Assembly (NCBI GenBank): GCA_964229355.1
Contig: CAXRDE010000014.1
Span: 1 to 64,000, forward strand
DNA length: 64,000 nt
Direction of reading: 5' to 3'
Source of the DNA: CAXRDE01 sp964229355
Lineage (GTDB): Bacteria > Cyanobacteriota > Sericytochromatia > UBA7694
Shown: piece by piece, positions 49,638 through 57,656 of the stretch
Position numbering within the stretch: position 1 is the first letter of the stretch
Layout of the letters: each line of letters begins with the position of its first letter
Made by a program: the position numbers and the translations under genes
Notes under the pieces: generated by a model
Databases searched by the model: none
What the model saw: the letters and a program-made list of their open reading frames with translations, nothing else
What the model was told of the DNA's origin: nothing

Positions 49638-50366
49638 TTATTTGGCGCTTTGCAGCGGGCGATAACGACTTGCTACCTGTTCCCAGTTCACGATTTTCCA
49701 CATGGACTTCAAATAATCTGCGCGACGGTTTTGGTACTTTAAATAATAGGCGTGCTCCCACACATCCCAACCCAATAGCGGTTGGCCCTGAACGCTCGCC
49801 ACATCCATCAGAGGATTGTCCTGGTTCGACGTGCTGGTAATCGCCAGTGAACCATCGGCTTTTTGAATCAACCACACCCAACCTGAACCAAATTGAGAGG
49901 CGCCCGCTTTTTCAAAAGCGTCTTGAAAAGCTTCAAGGGAGCCATATTGGCGTTCCAGCGCGGTTTTAAAAGCGCCCTGGGGTGCCTTGAATTGGTCCAT
50001 CGGCGTCAATGAAGTCCAAAAAAAGCTGTGGTTCCAGTGCCCGCCCGCATTATTGCGTACCGCAGCTGGCCATTTCGAAATTTCTGAGAGCAGTTGTTCT
50101 AAGGTCATGGGAGTTTTGGGCGTTCTGTAATCCGCGAGGGCGGCGTTTAAATTGTTAACATAACCCTGATGGTGCTTACCGTGATGAATCTTCATGGTTT
50201 CTTCGTCAATGACAGCATCTAAGGCATCATAAGCATAGGGAAGCGGAGGCAGAGTATAAGTCTGCGTCACCTGGGAGGCCGCAGCCTGAGCCGCACCCGA
50301 CGTTACTGAAGGCATCGCCAGCAGCAGTCCTGCCGCGAGAGCAAAAGTTAAATATTTTTGTTTCAT
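49638..50366 (-). CDS. exported Fe/Mn superoxide dismutase
   Basis: 242 residues. An N-terminal signal peptide (about 1-28, LTFALAAGLLLAMPSVTSG) precedes a complete SOD. The metal ligands are visible: His61 in IHHGKHHQGYV, His113 in GGHWNHSFFW, Asp201 and His205 in GWDVWEHAYYLKY. It disproportionates superoxide in the periplasm or outside the cell. The sequence does not settle Fe versus Mn use. Most Fe/Mn SODs are cytoplasmic, so export is notable. It stands alone on the minus strand. Confidence 0.93.
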   Translation of the reverse strand: MKQKYLTFALAAGLLLAMPSVTSGAAQAAASQVTQTYTLPPLPYAYDALDAVIDEETMKIHHGKHHQGYVNNLNAALADYRTPKTPMTLEQLLSEISKWPAAVRNNAGGHWNHSFFWTSLTPMDQFKAPQGAFKTALERQYGSLEAFQDAFEKAGASQFGSGWVWLIQKADGSLAITSTSNQDNPLMDVASVQGQPLLGWDVWEHAYYLKYQNRRADYLKSMWKIVNWEQVASRYRPLQSAK

Positions 50367-50406
50367 GATTTTTCACCTGTTTCCATTCTGAGATATTAGG
50401 TGTTCA

Positions 50407-52164
50407 TTATGCCTCAATATACAGGTTGCCCTGAGCGCTATCGATACGCACCCAACGACCTTCAGTTAAGAGCCCATGTTGCCCCACCTGTACGATAGCG
50501 GGTTTATTCCACTCTCGCAGCAAATGACTGCCTTGATCAAAGACGTGGCCCTCAGTTAAAATCACCCCGGCCACCTGAGCCACCCAGGGCCAGTGCTGTA
50601 CCTGAAGACGCGGCAAACATAACAGGGTATCTTGTGGGGTCCACCCCTCAGGCAGTGCTAACTGCGCTGCTTGCCCCACGTTCGGACACCAAAGCCGGCC
50701 TTTGGCCATGCCGGTTTTTAAGCCCACGCCCTTCAGCTCAGCGTGCTCCGGCTCAGGGAAAACCAGCGCAACAGCTACACTCTGATCTTGTGCTATAGCG
50801 GGTGGCGGCATCTCTGACGCGGCCAGCAATTCAGGGGGATAATCCCAAAAAGCATCATCCACCACTTTTTCCTGAATGCGGCGTTTCACCTGATCCAACG
50901 CCCAGAGGGCGTTGCTCCAGAAGTTTTCACGGGCATCGTAAAGGGATTGAAAGGTTTTCCAGCTCAGCCGAGCCCCCAGGCGCTGGGCCAGGGTGAGATC
51001 CTCTTGCAGGTGCCCCGTATGCCAGGCACAAAGCAAACTCTGTACAAATTCTGTGGCCTGTTCATGCAAGCGCGGTTGAGAGAGATCTAAACTGCCCCAG
51101 TGCCCGTGATCGTTCAAAAACAGCTGCCAGCGCCGCTGCATTTCAGGCACCCGCAAAAGCTGCTGTGGCGTCATTCTGGTCTCCTGACGGGCCTGAATGA
51201 GCTGGGCACACTCGCGCAGCCCTTCACTGTCCTGTTGAATATGCCCCTGGAGCGTCACCCGTCGCTGAAAACAGGGGGTCAGTAAATCCCGTTGATCCAA
51301 TTTCTGTGCTTGCCGGGCCAGGCCATGGCTGGCCTGGCAAAAAACGGGCAAGCTGCGATAGAGAATTTCCTGCCACTGCTTGACATACCCGGAAAGGTCC
51401 TGGTGAGGAATTAAAAAAGTTTCCCAGACCGCACGGGTCTTTTCGTCGGCCAACGCAGATTCATTAACCTTTTGCCCCTGAAGCAGCAGTGTGCTGATGG
51501 CCACCTGGAAATAGGGTTGTGCCCCCAACATCACCAGCGGTCGTGGATCATCGAGGCCGTCACTGACCGACTCAGGCAAGGCGCGCAACGCCCATTCGGT
51601 AGCGGCAGCCTCTAGCAATTGCGCACTCAAATGGCGATAGGGTTGGGCAGCCTGTAGATCGTACACAGGCACAAAATGGGCCTTAAACTCACCGGATAAA
51701 TGCAAAGCATATAAAGCCATCGGAAAATAGCCGCTTTCACACTGTCCCCAGAGCACCAGGCTGTCCACCGTGAAATGTTGCCGAAAATAGCTGAGCAAAG
51801 CCGTCAGATCTGCAAACACAGGCACCTGATGGGGCACTGCCCCATAGGCCCTGGGCACAAAACGCACGGGTAAAACGGTGGATGTCTGCGTTCCATCCGC
51901 TTGCACCGTACGCACCAGGTCTTCACTGTACTCTTGCTCAATTTGCGCAACCCCCCAGCTGTTGAGGGGGCTCAAAGGAGCTGGCAAACCAAAACAGGCT
52001 TCAGCCCAGGTGGGTATTTCCAAAACATCGGCCGCAAAAGCCTGCCCCTGAACATCTTCAGACAAACCGGCTTGAGGACACGGTCCCACACAAAAAAGAG
52101 GCTGAGGCAACATCACATCAACCTCAGCAGAGCTTAAACAGGGTAAAAAAGCCGCAAGACGCAT
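50407..52164 (-). CDS. PEP-utilising-enzyme-like protein lacking an ATP-grasp domain
   Basis: 585 residues. The central part FLNDHGHWGSLDLSQPRLHE follows the linker seen in PEP synthase-like and rifampin phosphotransferase proteins ('YGHR...ELDLS.PRW.E'). The C-terminal 80 residues are the mobile swivelling domain: GVILTEGHVFDQGSHLLREW carries the family's phosphorylatable His after GS, then KPAIVQVG and a final RIDSAQGNLYI. The ATP-binding domain is missing; the first 290 residues match nothing I know. So it may transfer phosphate with a separate partner or have lost activity. It starts 6 bp after the BrxA-like gene, making a two-gene unit. Confidence 0.7.
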   Translation of the reverse strand: MRLAAFLPCLSSAEVDVMLPQPLFCVGPCPQAGLSEDVQGQAFAADVLEIPTWAEACFGLPAPLSPLNSWGVAQIEQEYSEDLVRTVQADGTQTSTVLPVRFVPRAYGAVPHQVPVFADLTALLSYFRQHFTVDSLVLWGQCESGYFPMALYALHLSGEFKAHFVPVYDLQAAQPYRHLSAQLLEAAATEWALRALPESVSDGLDDPRPLVMLGAQPYFQVAISTLLLQGQKVNESALADEKTRAVWETFLIPHQDLSGYVKQWQEILYRSLPVFCQASHGLARQAQKLDQRDLLTPCFQRRVTLQGHIQQDSEGLRECAQLIQARQETRMTPQQLLRVPEMQRRWQLFLNDHGHWGSLDLSQPRLHEQATEFVQSLLCAWHTGHLQEDLTLAQRLGARLSWKTFQSLYDARENFWSNALWALDQVKRRIQEKVVDDAFWDYPPELLAASEMPPPAIAQDQSVAVALVFPEPEHAELKGVGLKTGMAKGRLWCPNVGQAAQLALPEGWTPQDTLLCLPRLQVQHWPWVAQVAGVILTEGHVFDQGSHLLREWNKPAIVQVGQHGLLTEGRWVRIDSAQGNLYIEA

Positions 52165-52170
52165 CAAAAT

Positions 52171-52785
52171 TTAGTATTGAGGGTCCAACATAATGTGCAG
52201 CATGACCTGTTCATCTTGTTCTTCAAGATAACTGGCAAGCTTCTTCGGCGTGGGCTCTTGCACCAGCGTGACATACTCATCGTGGATATCAAGGACACCG
52301 GCCTCTACAGCCATTTTTAAAGTGTTTTGCCAGTACTTTCTCCAGGTGGTATCTGACCAGCCTTTGAGCACGTTGTCATGCTGGCGCTTAAATTCAAAAA
52401 AGCTTTCTAGTTCTTCGCGAGCCACCTGGCTTTCCCCTGCCAGCAGGGCATCGCGAATCGGCTCTTCCATCATTTCGCGCAGCAAACGGTTTTTATTCAA
52501 CAACACATAAAACAACGCCAGGCGTGCTGTCTTTTGGTGGCGGCCCGCCATCATAGATAAAAGCTCCTCAGGTACATGATCCAGGCGAAAGCGAATGGCC
52601 CGCAAGTAAGTCTGAGTGGTATTAATGCTACGGGCTTCTAAAAGGTTTTCTTCAATCACGTGCTCTGAAAGGGCTTTCCAGTCGTCGTTTTTGGTCAATA
52701 ATTTAGCACAGGTTAAGGTTTCTTTTAAAAGAACGGGATGATTGGCCACAGCAACTTCATAGGTTTTGAGTAAGAGTTCGTTCAT
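52171..52785 (-). CDS. BrxA/DUF1819-like protein, orphan
   Basis: 204 residues, the size of BrxA (DUF1819), a small DNA-binding protein of BREX phage-defence systems. The order of conserved features fits: a basic start, the RSINTTQTYLRAIRFRLDHV helix, TARLALFYVLLNKNRLL, ELESFFEFKRQ, the signature WSDTTWRKYWQNTLKMAVEA, and an end like LASYLEEQDEQVMLHIM. No brxB, brxC, pglX, pglZ or brxL lies here; the neighbour is a PEP-utiliser-like gene. AAGGA 7 nt before the ATG supports the start. The assignment is by pattern memory and should be tested with a profile search. Confidence 0.7.
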   Translation of the reverse strand: MNELLLKTYEVAVANHPVLLKETLTCAKLLTKNDDWKALSEHVIEENLLEARSINTTQTYLRAIRFRLDHVPEELLSMMAGRHQKTARLALFYVLLNKNRLLREMMEEPIRDALLAGESQVAREELESFFEFKRQHDNVLKGWSDTTWRKYWQNTLKMAVEAGVLDIHDEYVTLVQEPTPKKLASYLEEQDEQVMLHIMLDPQY

Positions 52786-52893
52786 GGGGGCTTCCTTGTG
52801 TGAGATTTTTTAAATTGTAGCAAGATTCATTGTTCTTGAGTATGGGCCTCTGCTAACCTAAAAAAGATTAATGGGATCAAGGAATCTTTTTTT

Positions 52894-53931
52894 ATGCTGA
52901 ACGCTCCGCATATTGTTATCGTTGACGACGAAAAAGATCGTCGTCAACTCACTGAAATTATCTTGCAAGAATTAAAGCCCGGTCACATGCAGGGACTGGA
53001 CTCCGTCCAGGATTTGCTCCTCTACATTGCCACCTCGCTCGGAGAAGGTAAAACCATTGACCTGATTCTCATGGATGTCCACATGCCCCACGTGGATGGC
53101 ATTGAAGGCTGTAAGCAGGTGCGGCAAATTCCCGTTTGCCAGGATATTCCCCTGCTCATGTTGACCAGTTCCACAGATCCCAACACCCTTAAAGCCGCCT
53201 TTGAAGCCGGGGCCATTGATTACATCGTTAAAACCAATAGCCCCTTAGAGCTGGTGACCCGTGTTCGCTCTGCGCTGCGGCTTAAGCACGAAATGGATGA
53301 ACGCAAGCAACGGGAAACAGAGCTGGTGGAACTGACCCGGCATCTGATGGCAGAGAAAAAGGCCCTTGAAGCCGGAGCAGCGGCGCAACAGAAGAGCAGT
53401 TACCAGGACGACTTGACGGGTCTTTACAACAGCAAAGCCTTTGACCATGTGCTGCGGGTGCAATGGAACCAGGCGTATAAACAAAAAAAGTCCCTGGCCC
53501 TTTTGATGATCTGCGTAGACTTCATTAACGAATACAATCTACATTATGGCCGTGAAAAAGGCGATCAACTCTTAAAAACCATCGCCCGGTGGTTGCCCGT
53601 CAACACCCAGAACACCTTTTCACTGCGCTATGACGGCAGTGTTTTTGCGGTGCTCTTAACCGAAGACAGCCCTGAAGATATGCGGCATTTGGCAGATCGC
53701 CTGCTCAAAAAAGCCCGTGAAGCCCGCCTTGAACACGGCACTTCAGAAGTGGATACCATTGTGACTCTCAGCATTGGCTGCACCTTACAAAACCCACAGG
53801 ATAACCCGGATCTCAATGTGTTTATTAAGCTGGCCCAAAAGGGGCTTTTAGAAGCCCGTCGTCAGGGGCATAATCGCGTTATTCAGCAGCAAAATTTACA
53901 AGAAGACGGGCCGTTTATTCCGCTGCGTTAG
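52894..53931 (+). CDS. response regulator with degenerate GGDEF domain
   Basis: 345 residues. Receiver domain 1-130 with the acid pocket Asp11/Asp12, phospho-acceptor Asp61 in LILMDVHMP, Thr91 and Lys113, so phosphorylation should work. A coiled-coil linker (about 130-165) leads to a GGDEF-type domain starting DDLTGLYNSKAF. The signature loop, expected RYGGDEF, reads RYDGSVF (245-251), losing the catalytic Gly-Gly-Asp-Glu; no RxxD inhibitory site is present. It probably cannot make c-di-GMP and may act by GTP binding or protein contact. AAGGA precedes the ATG. The 3' end overlaps the convergent glycosyltransferase gene by 17 bp. Confidence 0.88.
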   Translation: MLNAPHIVIVDDEKDRRQLTEIILQELKPGHMQGLDSVQDLLLYIATSLGEGKTIDLILMDVHMPHVDGIEGCKQVRQIPVCQDIPLLMLTSSTDPNTLKAAFEAGAIDYIVKTNSPLELVTRVRSALRLKHEMDERKQRETELVELTRHLMAEKKALEAGAAAQQKSSYQDDLTGLYNSKAFDHVLRVQWNQAYKQKKSLALLMICVDFINEYNLHYGREKGDQLLKTIARWLPVNTQNTFSLRYDGSVFAVLLTEDSPEDMRHLADRLLKKAREARLEHGTSEVDTIVTLSIGCTLQNPQDNPDLNVFIKLAQKGLLEARRQGHNRVIQQQNLQEDGPFIPLR

Positions 53932-55438
53932 CCCGCTGACGGGTTTCTTGATACATCTCAAAATAGGCCTGCTCAATGTGAGCGCAAAAGTCCACGGGAT
54001 CACAAAGCCGGCTGGCGGCTAACTCCTGGCGCAGTTGGTGACGGTAGCGCTCACGGGCGGGCCCGTCGTGCACCAGCTCTATCACTTTTTGCAGATAGGC
54101 TTCCTGGGTATTCACCACCCACTCCGAACGTCCCACGTGATCCAAAATGGTGGCTCCCAGGGCCCGGCCTTCCCAGCCCTGTTGACGTAAAGACACCACC
54201 GGCACCCCCATCCAGAGGGCATCACAAGTGGTAATGGCACCCTGATAAGGAAAAGTGTCTAAGGCAATGTCGATCTGGTTATAAAAATGGGGCAGGTGGG
54301 GATCTTTCACCAGACCTTTCTCAAGGCGCAGGCGCGAGGCATCAATGCCAAAATGGGCAAAGAGCTTCATATACATTTGCTGCGTCAGGGGATCATTAAA
54401 GCGGCTGTTTTTAATAAACAGCGTTGCCTCAGGCAAACGCCTGAGCAGTTCAGACCAGAGGGCAATCACCTCTAAATTGAGTTTGTTTAAAGAGTTGGCA
54501 GAACCCAGGGTTAAACCGTTGCCGGGGCGTCGCTCACAGGGGAAAGCTTCTGGCATATCCCAAAGAAAAATAGAAGGCAAATATTTTATAGTTTCCGGGT
54601 AATGAACGGCCAATTCAGGGGGCGTCAAAACGCGATCACTCAGACAATAGTCCAAATACTTAGCTGAGGAATAAACAAAGCCCAAACCGCCCACCATCAC
54701 CGGAGCGGGCCGCTCCCAAAACACCCCGTTACGCATAAGAAAGGTAGGACCAGCCACATCCACGAGCACGTCAATACGATCTGCACGAATGCGCTCACCA
54801 AGCGCCTGGTTGGTCACGTCAGCAGTACCGTACCACGTGATATTTTTGTGTTTAAAAAGCTCACGCTTTTCGAGGGTGAAGTGGGGGGTATCGTCGTAAA
54901 CAAACACTTCAATGGACGCACTGTGGTGCAGCAGCATGGGACGTAACAATTGCATACAGCTGCAGGTGTCATCAAATTCTCGCCCAATATAGCCCACACG
55001 TAATTTTTGAGAGGTGTCCTGGGTCGGATAGGTTCTCTTTTCAAGAGGGCCATCCCAGGGCCTGACCGCGCTTTGGACGTAGCTTCCATAGTGCTTCAAA
55101 ATCTCAGCATCTGTATGCTCAGGGGAACCGTACAGATAAAAGAGATACATTGAAGCCACGTCCTGATTGTAATAATAGAAGTGACGGGGATCCATCTGCT
55201 CGCGCTGCTGGTACAGATCCTGAAAATAATCCACAAACTCTTGATCCAAATAGCCTTTTTCACGGATCCAATGCTTGGCATAAATTTTTCTTCGGCGGGC
55301 CTCAAAATTCAAAGGTTCGAGAGCCAGCGCTTTGTCCAGGCAAGCAATTTCTTGAAAGGTTAAATGGTACTTTCCAAAAGGCCGGGAGCGTTCAATCCAG
55401 TCTTCCGCAGATTGGGGTTCGTGATGCCTATCCATCAT
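53915..55438 (-). CDS. O-GlcNAc transferase (SPINDLY/GT41)-like protein
   Basis: About 507 residues. After a short helical N-terminus (one TPR-like unit, IACLDKALALEPLNFEARRR) come the OGT catalytic lobes: LRVGYIGREFDDTCSC, the ADRIDVLVDVAGPTF strand, PAPVMVGGLGF in place of the usual PAPVQVSWLGYPGT, DYCLSDRVLTPPE, YLPSIFLW, and the UDP-binding IDIALDTFPYQGAITTCDALW with GVPVVSLRQQGWEGR. It should transfer a sugar, usually GlcNAc, to proteins, often flagellin or surface proteins in bacteria. The TPR part is much shorter than in eukaryotic OGT. The start was taken as the ATG at 55438; a TTG 12 bp earlier is possible. Confidence 0.88.
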   Translation of the reverse strand: MMDRHHEPQSAEDWIERSRPFGKYHLTFQEIACLDKALALEPLNFEARRRKIYAKHWIREKGYLDQEFVDYFQDLYQQREQMDPRHFYYYNQDVASMYLFYLYGSPEHTDAEILKHYGSYVQSAVRPWDGPLEKRTYPTQDTSQKLRVGYIGREFDDTCSCMQLLRPMLLHHSASIEVFVYDDTPHFTLEKRELFKHKNITWYGTADVTNQALGERIRADRIDVLVDVAGPTFLMRNGVFWERPAPVMVGGLGFVYSSAKYLDYCLSDRVLTPPELAVHYPETIKYLPSIFLWDMPEAFPCERRPGNGLTLGSANSLNKLNLEVIALWSELLRRLPEATLFIKNSRFNDPLTQQMYMKLFAHFGIDASRLRLEKGLVKDPHLPHFYNQIDIALDTFPYQGAITTCDALWMGVPVVSLRQQGWEGRALGATILDHVGRSEWVVNTQEAYLQKVIELVHDGPARERYRHQLRQELAASRLCDPVDFCAHIEQAYFEMYQETRQRANAAE

Positions 55439-55455
55439 GATGCAGGTCAATCATC

Positions 55456-55785
55456 TTAGTAATCATCACCCACCAGCGCTTGTCCCGTTGCCGTGAGGGT
55501 GTAATCGGGGTTTAACCACCCCCGTTTCACAAAGCGCGCCAAAATTTCGCGGGCCTGTGCCGGGGTCTCCTGCATCAAAAGCGCAAGGGTCTCCACCACC
55601 TCTTCTCCACCCGGCAGGTCAGCGGTGGTCAAGTAATTTCTCAGCATTTTGACACTGAGCATAAAAGACGGCAACTCCATGCTGTCTTCAATGGATTGTG
55701 GCGTCATGCCCGACGCCTGGGCCTGATGAATTTGTTTCTGAAGGTAACGTTCTACAAATTCATTCAATAACGTTTCGTCGGGCAT
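55456..55785 (-). CDS. hypothetical protein (109 aa)
   Basis: Unrecognised. Helical and acidic. The C-terminal half (ETPAQAREILARFVKRGWLN ... YTLTATGQAL) reads like a winged-helix unit with a wing 'LTATG', as in small DNA-binding domains, but this is weak. It precedes the GT41-like gene by 17 bp and is probably co-transcribed with it. A long hairpin lies between it and the lipocalin gene. Confidence 0.6.
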   Translation of the reverse strand: MPDETLLNEFVERYLQKQIHQAQASGMTPQSIEDSMELPSFMLSVKMLRNYLTTADLPGGEEVVETLALLMQETPAQAREILARFVKRGWLNPDYTLTATGQALVGDDY

Positions 55786-55819
55786 GGTTCGCGTATGGCT
55801 CCTTGAGGGGTATTTTTAC

Positions 55820-55854
55820 AGTGTATCATGGGGTCAAGGGCCCCATGACACACT
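55820..55854 (-). other. long intergenic hairpin
   Basis: Arms of 14 bp (AGTGTATCATGGGG and CCCCATGACACACT) pair with one A-C mismatch on the plus strand, which is a G-U pair on the minus strand, so the fold favours the minus-strand RNA. There is no T run on either side. It may separate the lipocalin and downstream messages by processing or weak termination. Confidence 0.5.
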
Positions 55855-55862
55855 ACACCCCC

Positions 55863-56636
55863 TTAAGGTGAGTGTGGGGTGTTGCGCTCTTGAATTTCGC
55901 TTTGGATCACCGGGCGTGCTGAGGCGCTGGGCGTAATGCCGTGATGGGGCACGCGCACCAGGTTCTCCACCGCAAAGCCCAATTGCTTCATCCGGTGGGT
56001 TACCGCCTCATATTTTTCTGGACCGAAATTCTGACTGCGGCTTAAAATCCAAAGGTGCTGGCGATCGGGGGTACCAATCACTGCGTAATTGTAATTTTCG
56101 CCCACCTCAATGACCCAGTAATTCATCCACAAGGGGCTTGAAAGTGCACCTCCGCGCTGCTTTTGCATACGTGCCGTATTTTGTGGATCTACCAAATGCA
56201 AAGTGCTGGTGGACTCGATAATTTTGCTTTCAAAGTCACCTTCCTGGTAAATACAATTTTCTTTGAGAGTAAGCGGGTCCATCACCTGGTAGTGCACCAT
56301 GACTCCCACCTTGCGCTCTTTATTTTTTTTTGCATGGGGAAATTTGGCAATCTCATACCAGGAGCCCACAAAATGTTCCAACTGAAAGCCGGGTACCGTG
56401 GGCAAGTCACTGTGCTTGAGTTCCCGTCTTAATTTGAGTTGATGAAGGGCTAACAGTGCAGCCCCCGTCAGGGACAGCAATCCGGTGGCCACAGATATCC
56501 CTTTGGCCAGGGTGTTCCAGGGAATTCTCCGTGCGGGGCGGCCTGTTTCTGAAGTCACGGCTTGCACCGGCACCTCCTGTACCACTTCAATGTTTTCAAG
56601 GCCCTGAAGGTCCTCTGGTAAAACTTGAACAATCAT
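55863..56636 (-). CDS. membrane-anchored lipocalin (Blc/ApoD-like)
   Basis: About 257 residues. A cytoplasmic N-terminus of 45 residues, one membrane helix (ISVATGLLSLTGAALLALH, about 46-64), then a lipocalin barrel: GSWYEIAKFPH (residues 91-101) is the GxW motif, and NYAVIGTPDRQHLWILSRS is the second structurally conserved region typical of Blc. Bacterial lipocalins bind lipids or heme at the envelope; Blc itself is a lipoprotein, so the inner-membrane anchor here is unusual. A Pro/Ser tail follows the barrel. AGGAG 7 nt before ATG 56636 fixes the start. Divergent from the GNAT gene. Confidence 0.88.
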   Translation of the reverse strand: MIVQVLPEDLQGLENIEVVQEVPVQAVTSETGRPARRIPWNTLAKGISVATGLLSLTGAALLALHQLKLRRELKHSDLPTVPGFQLEHFVGSWYEIAKFPHAKKNKERKVGVMVHYQVMDPLTLKENCIYQEGDFESKIIESTSTLHLVDPQNTARMQKQRGGALSSPLWMNYWVIEVGENYNYAVIGTPDRQHLWILSRSQNFGPEKYEAVTHRMKQLGFAVENLVRVPHHGITPSASARPVIQSEIQERNTPHSP

Positions 56637-56701
56637 GATTCTGCTCCTTTTTCTAAACAACTGATTTTAAAATCTCTGATTTGATTGAACCAAAGACAGG
56701 G

Positions 56702-56707
56702 TATAAT
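56702..56707 (+). promoter_or_regulatory. -10 element for the GNAT/barrel operon
   Basis: A perfect TATAAT lies 43 bp before the ATG. The -35 region is weak. Its position rules out the earlier in-frame start at 56685. Confidence 0.45.
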
Positions 56708-56750
56708 TGCCGTTGAAAAACCATTGAAATGTTATAAAAAGCAGGACACC

Positions 56751-57656
56751 ATGTCGCGATCAGACCCGCAATTTCAAGCCCAGTGGCAAGAGCGCCAGGA
56801 GCTGGCCAAAATGCCTGTGGCCACAAGCCGTCACACTTTTTTTGCCCTTCCTGTAGCGCCTCAGGATTATCTGGAGCACCCTTTTCAACTTGCCCTTCCG
56901 GTTAACGGGTCAAGCCGGCCCCCTGCATTCATTGAAGGTTGGTTGGGCATTCGCTTTCGCAATCTCGATGCCCGCACCCCTTTTGTGGATATTTTAACCC
57001 GGCAAGATCCCCGAATTTTGCTCCAAGACCCGCATTTGCACGCACAAGTGCGGACAGTGATTCAGACCCACTATGCCATGTTTGAACCCCATGGTTTTAC
57101 CCTGACCCTCCCCGTGGCGGAGCCCCCTGAAGTAGGCTCACTGCCGGCCCATCAGGTATGGAGCCAGGTGTGGTGGCAAAAATTGGCAGCCTGCCCTCAG
57201 GTAGCGCACCGCCCCCTGCATTTGTACCCGCTGAAAGCCTTAGAAGAACTGGATCTTGAACGTTTTCAGAGCCAGTATCAATTTTGGCGTTTGTTACACC
57301 ACGATTTGGCACCCTGGGTGGAGCCCGCCAGTGCAGAGGAGCTCCAGCAAAGCATGGCCGCTGGCCTGTGCTATCGGGCCTGTACCCCAGAGGGTGAAGA
57401 AGTGGGGCTTATCGCGGGACTGCCTTCCCCCTACCGCGACCAGCACGGGGTCTTAATGCTTGAGGAATTTATTTACCCCACGTATCAGGGACAGGGCTAC
57501 GGCAAAGCCCTGCAAGCCGAATTTATTCAAACCCTACAGCACAGCCAATATGAAGCCATCTGGGGTACCATTCATTCCGAAAACACGGCATCGTGGCGCA
57601 CAGCCCAGGCCTGTGGCCGCCAACTCACAGAACAAGAGTGTTTCTTCCCCCTATGA
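56751..57656 (+). CDS. GNAT acetyltransferase-domain protein
   Basis: 301 residues. The last 100 residues are a GNAT domain (EEVGLIAGLPSPYRDQ, then EEFIYPTYQGQGYGKALQAE with the acetyl-CoA loop, and NTASWRTAQACGR). The first 200 residues have no recognised domain and are rich in aromatic residues. The ATG 56751 has AGGA just upstream. It overlaps the next gene by ATGA, so the two products likely cooperate. Confidence 0.78.
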   Translation: MSRSDPQFQAQWQERQELAKMPVATSRHTFFALPVAPQDYLEHPFQLALPVNGSSRPPAFIEGWLGIRFRNLDARTPFVDILTRQDPRILLQDPHLHAQVRTVIQTHYAMFEPHGFTLTLPVAEPPEVGSLPAHQVWSQVWWQKLAACPQVAHRPLHLYPLKALEELDLERFQSQYQFWRLLHHDLAPWVEPASAEELQQSMAAGLCYRACTPEGEEVGLIAGLPSPYRDQHGVLMLEEFIYPTYQGQGYGKALQAEFIQTLQHSQYEAIWGTIHSENTASWRTAQACGRQLTEQECFFPL

